Positions 25,612 through 32,797 of a stretch of DNA of 32,797 nucleotides are shown in pieces; position 1 is the first letter of the stretch, and each line of letters opens with the position of its first letter. The notes beneath the pieces are model-generated. The model was not told where the DNA came from and did not search any database. It was given only the letters and a program-made list of their open reading frames with translations. Made by a program: the position numbers and the translations under genes. The DNA lies in assembly GCA_013812235.1 (NCBI GenBank), contig JACCTU010000130.1, positions 1-32,797 of the forward strand, written 5' to 3'. The DNA comes from Actinomycetota bacterium (lineage in GTDB: Bacteria > Actinomycetota > Thermoleophilia > Gaiellales > Gaiellaceae).

Positions 25612-27476
25612 TCCGGCTCGTCATGATCGCCGCCCTCGCGGCGGCCATCGCGGCGGCCCCTGCGGCCGCCGCCGTCGAGCTTTCAGGCGTCGATGCCAGC
25701 CGCCAGCCGACGATCCAGCTGTCGGTCCGCACCGACCAGCCGTCGAAGACCCCTCCGGTGGTCCGGGAGAACGGCCGCCCGGTCGCCGGGCTCCAGGCGC
25801 AAAACCTCGGGCGCGCGAAGAGCGTCGGCGTCCTGATCGACCACTCGCGGTCGATGGCGGGCCGGCCCCTCGCGGACGCCATCGCAGCCGCCCGCTCGTT
25901 CGTGGCGGGCAAGGAGGATGCCGACCGGCTTGCCGTCTTCACCTTCGGGCAGAATGCAATTCAGTCGACGCGCTTCTCCTCCGCGACGATCGACACCGAC
26001 AGCGCACTTCGGAACCTTGCGCTGGACACGCATCAGGGAACGGCACTGTACGACGCGATCCACCTCGCCTCGCTCGCGCTCGCGACTGAGGTGAACCCGG
26101 GTCGAGTGATCGTGGTGATGACCGACGGGGCCAACGTCGCCAAGGGCGTCTCGCTCCAGAAGGCCATGGACGCCGCTCGGCAGGCCGGTGTTGCCGTGTA
26201 CGCGATCGGGATCGAGAGCGGCGACTTCGTAAAGGGGCCGCTCGAGCAGATCGCGACCGCGACGGGTGGGGCGTACTACGGTGCCAGCTCGTCGGCTGCG
26301 CTCGCGCGGGCATACGACGCGGTTTCGCGGGACCTCGCGCGCACGTGGCGCGTCTCGTACCTGACGGCGGCGCGGCCCGGCCAGCGTCTGACGTTGACCG
26401 CCGCAGTCAAGGGCCGCGGCTCGGCCAGCACGCAGGCCACGCTCCCGGGCAGCACTCCTCCGCCGCCCGGAGACGGGGTCCTCGGCTTGATCCCGGAGCA
26501 GCTCTTCACGTCCGGCGTCGCGTCGCTCCTCGTGAGTCTCGCAGTCGGCAGCGCGATCCTCCTCGCGGCAGGGCTGGCGTTGTCTACACCGGCCAGCACC
26601 CGCCTGCGCCGGCGGCTGAGCCCGCACGTGGGCGGACCGCTTCGCCGTGCGAAGAAGGCGTCGGCCCGCGAGCGCTTCGAGGGCGCTTCCGGTCTCCTGA
26701 AGGCAACCGAGCAGGCATTCGCGCGATTCTCGTCCTGGCGAAAGCTGCACTCGATGCTCGAACGGGCGGACGTGCCGCTTCGCACGGCCGAGTTCTTCTA
26801 CTGCATGATCATCCCCGCGTTCTTCTTCGGACTCGTCGCGGCCGCGATGGCCGCCCCGCCCTTCGTGACACTCGCCGCCATGGCGATTGGCGCTCTCATC
26901 CCGCTCGCGGTGCTCTGGTGGAAGGCGAAGCGCCGCGTTAACGCGATCGATGAGCAGTTGCCCGACCTGCTGATCACGATGGCCGCATCGCTCAAGGCAG
27001 GTCACAGCTTCCGTCAGGCGATGCAGGCCGTGGTCGCCGAGGGTCAGCCGCCGATCAGCGACGAGTTCAAGCGCGTGCTGACGGAGGCGCAGCTCGGCCG
27101 GCCGATCGACGACGCGCTTGCCGAGATGGCGGACCGTGTCCAGTCGAAGAACTTGTCGTTCGTGATGACTGCTGTGACGATCCAGCGCCAGGTCGGCGGC
27201 AGCCTCGCGGGGATCTTCGACATGGTCGCCGACGCCGTCCGTCAACGGCAGGCGTTCGGGCGCAAGATCAAGGGATTGACGGCAATGGGCCGCGCGTCCG
27301 CCTACACGCTCGTCGGGATGCCCTTCGCGCTCGCGCTGATCATCACCTTCATCAACGCCGAGTACATGAGTCCTCTCTACCACACGTCGACCGGGCACAA
27401 GATGATCATCGGGGGGCTCGTGATGATGGCTATCGGGTCCTACATGCTTCGCAAGATCGCTTCCTTCAGGGGGTAA
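25608..27476 (+). CDS. tadB: Secreted vWA domain fused to TadB-type inner-membrane (T2SSF) protein
   Basis: Signal-like N-term, MIDAS-like DHSRSMAG and VMTDGAN; TM; then T2SSF DEQLPDLLITMAASLKAGHSFRQAMQAVV...QRQVGGSLAGIFDMVADAVRQR. Confidence 0.9.
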   Translation: MIRLVMIAALAAAIAAAPAAAAVELSGVDASRQPTIQLSVRTDQPSKTPPVVRENGRPVAGLQAQNLGRAKSVGVLIDHSRSMAGRPLADAIAAARSFVAGKEDADRLAVFTFGQNAIQSTRFSSATIDTDSALRNLALDTHQGTALYDAIHLASLALATEVNPGRVIVVMTDGANVAKGVSLQKAMDAARQAGVAVYAIGIESGDFVKGPLEQIATATGGAYYGASSSAALARAYDAVSRDLARTWRVSYLTAARPGQRLTLTAAVKGRGSASTQATLPGSTPPPPGDGVLGLIPEQLFTSGVASLLVSLAVGSAILLAAGLALSTPASTRLRRRLSPHVGGPLRRAKKASARERFEGASGLLKATEQAFARFSSWRKLHSMLERADVPLRTAEFFYCMIIPAFFFGLVAAAMAAPPFVTLAAMAIGALIPLAVLWWKAKRRVNAIDEQLPDLLITMAASLKAGHSFRQAMQAVVAEGQPPISDEFKRVLTEAQLGRPIDDALAEMADRVQSKNLSFVMTAVTIQRQVGGSLAGIFDMVADAVRQRQAFGRKIKGLTAMGRASAYTLVGMPFALALIITFINAEYMSPLYHTSTGHKMIIGGLVMMAIGSYMLRKIASFRG

Positions 27477-27479
27477 CTG

Positions 27480-28382
27480 ATGCTGGTGCTTTTGTTCGGT
27501 CTTTTGCTTTTCGCCGTCTCGATCTACGTCTTCGCCGAGTCGGCCACGGCCACGGCGCGCCAGCGCTCCGTCTCGATCAACCGTGCCACGCACTACGGCG
27601 AGTCCACTCGCGTCGGCATCCAGCAGCTCAGGTTCCGAAACCGGGTGCTAACGCCCGCAGTCGCGCGGCTCGCACGCATCACCCTGAAGCTCAACCCGCG
27701 GATGACGGTCGAGACGGTCGAGGCGAAGCTGCTCAGCGCCGGCCTCGCGCGCAAGGTGTCGCCCACCGCGTTCCTCGCGACCAAGGCAGCGCTGGCGGTC
27801 GGCGGTCTGTTCTTCGGCGTCGTCATGGGCGGCTCGCTCGGGGGCCCGCTCTACGCGTTTCCGTTCGCATTCCTCTGCACGTTCATCGGGTTCGCGCTGC
27901 CCGGCATGGTGCTGACGATGAAGATTCGTGGCAGGCGCGAGGCGCTTCGGATACAGCTGCCCGACGCGCTCGACCTGCTCGCGGTCAGCGTCGAGGCCGG
28001 ACTAGGCTTCGACGGTGCGATCGCGAAGCTGACCGAGCACCTCGACGGCCCACTCGTCGAGGAATTCACGCTCACGCTCAACGAGATGCGAATTGGCGAG
28101 AGTCGCCACGACGCGCTCAAGAAGCTCTCCGCGCGCTCCGCCGCCCCCGAGGTCGGCCACTTCACGCGCGCGATCATCCAGGCCGACGTGCTCGGCATCT
28201 CGCTCGGGCGCATCCTCAAGGTGCAAGCCGCGGACACCCGCGAACGCCGTCAGGCGGCCGCCGAAGAGAAGGCGATGAAAGCGCCGATCAAGATGCTTTT
28301 CCCGACCGTCCTCTTCATCTTCCCGGCGATGTTCCTCGTCATCCTCGGCCCCGCAATGCTGACGATCAACGAGATCTTCTAG
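27480..28382 (+). CDS. tadC: TadC-type inner-membrane (T2SSF) protein
   Basis: IQLPDALDLLAVSVEAGLGFDGAIAKLTEHLDGPLVEEFTLTLNEMRIGESRHDALKKLS. Confidence 0.92.
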   Translation: MLVLLFGLLLFAVSIYVFAESATATARQRSVSINRATHYGESTRVGIQQLRFRNRVLTPAVARLARITLKLNPRMTVETVEAKLLSAGLARKVSPTAFLATKAALAVGGLFFGVVMGGSLGGPLYAFPFAFLCTFIGFALPGMVLTMKIRGRREALRIQLPDALDLLAVSVEAGLGFDGAIAKLTEHLDGPLVEEFTLTLNEMRIGESRHDALKKLSARSAAPEVGHFTRAIIQADVLGISLGRILKVQAADTRERRQAAAEEKAMKAPIKMLFPTVLFIFPAMFLVILGPAMLTINEIF

Positions 28383-28390
28383 GAGGCATC

Positions 28391-29815
28391 GTGGACGACT
28401 CGATCCAGGACACCGACAAAGGGTTCGGCACCGGCCTCCGACGCCAACTCGAACGGCGTCGCGACAGCGAAGACGCCGTCGACGAAACGCGTGAGACTCC
28501 CCCTCACGTCGCCGCCGAGTCGGTTCTCGCCGCCATCAATCCGGCGGACTCGAACGGCAGCACGTCATCCGACAGCGAGGCGTTCCGGGCCGAGCTTGCG
28601 TCCGCACTCGCACGCGAGCGAGACCTCCGCGCCGCGATGGCCGAGCAGGCCGCGATGCTCGAACGCGAGCTCGCCGGCCCCCAGGGCCTGAACCTCCGAG
28701 CCTCGGAGCTGGACCAGCGCGCCGCGGTACTGGCTGCGCGCGAGGACGAGCTCGCCTCGCGCGAGCAGAAACTTGCGGAACGCGGCGACACGCTCACAGA
28801 GGAGCAGCAGCGACTTGCAGCCGCGAAGAGCGACATCGCCGATGCCGAGGCGCGCGCAGCAGAGCGCGAGCGGCAGATGCAGTCGAAGTTCCGCGAGCTG
28901 TCGAGCGCGGACCGGGGTCGCACCGAAGCGACCACCGAGCTGGCGAAGCAGGAGGCCGCAATCGCGCAGCGCGAGCGCACGATCGCCCGAGCCGGGGAGG
29001 AGATCGAGCTCCGCGAGCAGGAGATGCTCGCCAAGGTCGAGGCGCGCGAGGCCGCGCTCGCCGTCCGCGAGGCCGGGCTCGACGATCGCGACGAGGAGCT
29101 CGCGTCGCGCGAGACGGAGGTACTCGACAAACAGCGCGAGCTCGCGAAGGTGGAAGGCCGGATGACGGCACGCGAGGAGATGATCGAGCGGCGCGAGGGC
29201 GAGCTCTCCGAGCTCGAGGAGCGCGTCCGCGTCGCCGAGCGGTCGTTCGAGACGACGGTCGCGTCGTTCGGGCAGCTCGACGAGCAGACCGCGGCGCAGG
29301 TCGCACGGCTCGAGGAGCGCGAGGCCGAGCTCGCCGCGCGCGACGCGGAGCTCAACCGCCAGCTCGCCACGCTCCGCCGCGTGGAGCGTGACGAAGGCAA
29401 GGCCGCCGAGCTCGAGGACGAGCAGCAGGCGATGCGCGAGCGCGAGCGCGAGCTCGCGGTGCGGGAGGCCGAGCTGCAGTCCACTGAGGCGCTCTTCGAG
29501 TCGCAGCGCGAGCGCATCGAGCGCCGCGAGAAGCGGCTCAACAGCACGGAGGAATCGCTCTCGGATCGCATCCGTGAGATGGACGAGCGAGAGGCTGAGG
29601 TCGAAGCGCGCGAAGCGCGCGTCGAGGCCGACCTCGAGCTCCGCGAGGATAAGCTCGAGAGGCGGGAGCTGCACGTCGCGGAGCTCGAGGAACGGCTCGG
29701 AAAGAAGGAGAACCAGCTCGCGGACTACGTCGGGCAGCTGCAGGGCCAGTTCGACCAGCGCGAGTCGGACTGGTCGGAGAAGCAGCTCGGCCGACCGCTG
29801 ACCGAAAAGGTCTAG
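28391..29815 (+). CDS. Long coiled-coil protein at the end of the tad operon
   Basis: 474 aa dominated by EREAELxARE/EEREAELAARDAEL heptad-like repeats; no enzymatic motif; GTG start 9 nt after tadC. Confidence 0.85.
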   Translation: MDDSIQDTDKGFGTGLRRQLERRRDSEDAVDETRETPPHVAAESVLAAINPADSNGSTSSDSEAFRAELASALARERDLRAAMAEQAAMLERELAGPQGLNLRASELDQRAAVLAAREDELASREQKLAERGDTLTEEQQRLAAAKSDIADAEARAAERERQMQSKFRELSSADRGRTEATTELAKQEAAIAQRERTIARAGEEIELREQEMLAKVEAREAALAVREAGLDDRDEELASRETEVLDKQRELAKVEGRMTAREEMIERREGELSELEERVRVAERSFETTVASFGQLDEQTAAQVARLEEREAELAARDAELNRQLATLRRVERDEGKAAELEDEQQAMRERERELAVREAELQSTEALFESQRERIERREKRLNSTEESLSDRIREMDEREAEVEAREARVEADLELREDKLERRELHVAELEERLGKKENQLADYVGQLQGQFDQRESDWSEKQLGRPLTEKV

Positions 29816-29820
29816 GAACC

Positions 29821-29857
29821 GGAACGACGAGGGGCCTTTCGGCCCCTCTCCCGTTCC
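29821..29857. terminator. Bidirectional-type hairpin between convergent genes
   Basis: GAGGGGCC-TTTC-GGCCCCTC inner stem, flanked by GGAACG/CGTTCC outer stem. Confidence 0.7.
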
Positions 29858-29872
29858 CCTCCTGGGCTGCCC

Positions 29873-30971
<1,099 letters not shown>

Positions 30972-30973
<2 letters not shown>

Positions 30974-31172
30974 GAGCAACCTCACCTATACCGTCCCGGC
31001 GATGCACTGCGGCAACTGCACCGCCGCGGTGGAGCGCGAAATCTCACAGGTTCCGGGAGTCGACCTCGTCGAGGCCGACCTCTCGACGAAGCACGTCGTC
31101 GTCCGCGGCGAGGGCGTCGACGACGCCGCGGTTCGCGAGGCGATCAGGGAAGCAGGGTACGAGGCGGCGTGA
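30972..31172 (+). CDS. copZ: Copper chaperone, HMA domain
   Basis: [37 protein letters not shown]...[10 protein letters not shown]. Confidence 0.9.
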
Positions 31173-32797
31173 CCGCGCCGTCGTCCGTGACGCTCGAGAT
31201 CGAGGGGATGACCTGCGCGGCGTGCGTCTCCCGCGTCGAGCGCAAGCTGAACAAGCTCGAGAACGTCGATGCGGCGGTCAACCTCGCGACCGAGTCCGCA
31301 CGGGTGCGGTTCGATCCCGAAAGCGTCGCGCTCGAAGACCTGCTGGCCGCCGTCGAGGCGGCCGGTTACCGTGCCGCGCCCGCGACCGGACAGCGCGCAC
31401 ACGAGCGAAAGCGCCCGGTCCGGCTCGTCGCGGCCGCAGTCCTCTCCGCCCCGCTCGTGGCGCTGATGCTTCCGCCGCTCCAGTTCCCCGGCTGGGAGTG
31501 GCTCTCGTTCGCGCTTGCGACGCCGGTGGTCCTCTGGGCCGGCTTGCCGTTCCATCGGGCGGCGCTGCTGAACGCGCGCCACGGCGCTGCGACGATGGAC
31601 ACGCTGATTTCGATCGGGACGCTCGCGGCATGGGCGTGGTCGGTCGTCGCGCTTGGGCTCGGCACGGGCGAGACGTACTTCGAGGTCGGCGCGATCATCA
31701 CCACGCTGATCCTGCTGGGCCGCTGGCTCGAGTCGAGCGCGCGGCGCAGGTCGGGCGCGGCAATCCGCGCGCTGATCGAGCTCGGAGCGAAAGAGGCTCG
31801 CGTGCTGCGCGACGGGCACGAGGTCGTCGTCAACGTCGACGCGCTCGAGGTCGGCGACCGCTTCGTCGTGCGCCCGGGCGAAAAGATTGCGACAGACGGC
31901 GTCGTCGAAGAGGGCGAGTCCGCGGTCGACCAGGCGATGCTGACGGGCGAACCGATGCCCGTCGAGGTGCGCGCCGGCTCCGAGGTGGCAGGCGCGACTC
32001 TCAACACCTACGGGCGGCTCGTCGTCCGCGCGACTCGCGTGGGCTCCGAGACGGCGCTCGCGCAGATCGCGCGACTGGTCTCCGAGGCGCAGTCCGGCAA
32101 AGCCGACGTGCAGCGGCTCGCCGACCGGGTCTCCGCCGTATTCGTTCCCGTCGTGCTCGTGCTCTCGCTCGCCACGCTCGCGGGTTGGCTGCTCGTCACC
32201 GGCGTGCCATCCGACGCCTTCGAGGCTGCGGTCGCGGTGCTGATCATCGCGTGCCCTTGCGCGCTCGGTCTCGCGACGCCGACTGCGTTGATGGTCGGCA
32301 CCGGGCGCGGCGCGCAGCTCGGCATCCTGATCAAGGGACCGGAGGTGCTCGAGCAGACGCGCCGGATCACGACCGTCGTCCTCGACAAGACTGGGACGGT
32401 GACCGAGGGGCGCCTGCGGCTCGTCAACGGGCTGCCGGACGACGTGCTCCGGCTCGCCGGGGCCGTCGAGGCGGCGAGCGAGCACCCCGTGGGCCGCGCG
32501 GTCGCGGAGGCGGCGCGTTCGCGCTTCGCGTCGCTCCCCGACGTCACGGAGTTCCGGAACGTCGCCGGCGAGGGCGTCACCGGGGTCGTCGAGCAGAGGC
32601 GAGTCACGATCGACCGCGACGGGGTTCAGGTCGACGGCGCGTCTGTCGGCACGCTCGAGCTCGAGGACACCGTCAGGCCGACGAGTCGCGAAGCGGTCGC
32701 GGAGCTGCGCGCGCTCGGCCTCACCCCCGTGCTGCTGACGGGCGACAACGAGCGCACCGCGCAGGCCGTCGCGGCCGAGGTCGGGATCGAGCGAGTG
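31169..32797 (+). CDS. copA: Copper-translocating P1B-type ATPase, C-terminus cut by window edge
   Basis: N-term [62 protein letters not shown] overlap with copZ. Confidence 0.95.
   Translation, partial: MTAPSSVTLEIEGMTCAACVSRVERKLNKLENVDAAVNLATESARVRFDPESVALEDLLAAVEAAGYRAAPATGQRAHERKRPVRLVAAAVLSAPLVALMLPPLQFPGWEWLSFALATPVVLWAGLPFHRAALLNARHGAATMDTLISIGTLAAWAWSVVALGLGTGETYFEVGAIITTLILLGRWLESSARRRSGAAIRALIELGAKEARVLRDGHEVVVNVDALEVGDRFVVRPGEKIATDGVVEEGESAVDQAMLTGEPMPVEVRAGSEVAGATLNTYGRLVVRATRVGSETALAQIARLVSEAQSGKADVQRLADRVSAVFVPVVLVLSLATLAGWLLVTGVPSDAFEAAVAVLIIACPCALGLATPTALMVGTGRGAQLGILIKGPEVLEQTRRITTVVLDKTGTVTEGRLRLVNGLPDDVLRLAGAVEAASEHPVGRAVAEAARSRFASLPDVTEFRNVAGEGVTGVVEQRRVTIDRDGVQVDGASVGTLELEDTVRPTSREAVAELRALGLTPVLLTGDNERTAQAVAAEVGIERV

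Noticed and set aside
25683-27593. 636-aa minus ORF antisense to vWA-TadB
   Set aside because: Antisense to a well-supported tad gene; no recognisable domain.
28504-29674. 355- and 369-aa minus ORFs opposite the coiled-coil gene
   Set aside because: Ser/Arg-rich or Leu-rich repeats are mirror images of the GAG/CGC heptad codons on the coding strand.

Overview
High-GC chromosomal window. It is probably from an actinobacterium, possibly Thermoleophilia/Gaiellales; this is inferred only from protein style and gene content. The left half is mostly housekeeping and metabolism: aspS-hisS-MBL hydrolase, a histidine-utilisation block (hutH-hutU-hutI plus glutamate formimidoyltransferase) with an FAD/Rieske oxidoreductase on the opposite strand, a uracil-DNA glycosylase, a heterodimeric ABC exporter pair, an HD-domain protein and tRNA-Gln(CTG). 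The right half (about 18.2-29.9 kb) is a Tad/Flp pilus locus: Flp pilin, TadE-like, TadG-like, CpaB, CpaE/TadZ, CpaF/TadA, a vWA-TadB fusion, TadC and a long coiled-coil protein. Divergent to it are a wall-hydrolase-like gene and a DUF192 protein fused to a pilin-like C-terminus. The right edge is a copper module (copZ-copA, truncated) whose operator-like palindrome lies inside the 5' end of a divergent PQQ-type dehydrogenase gene. The strongest unexplained signal is upstream of the Flp pilin. A perfect 14-bp inverted repeat can sequester the pilin Shine-Dalgarno, and a 39-codon leader ORF with its own SD crosses the anti-SD arm and stops inside the pilin SD. An intrinsic-terminator-like hairpin follows the pilin gene. 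The second strongest signal is the DUF192-prepilin fusion. All calls come from reading the sequence and the supplied ORF track; no database search was run.
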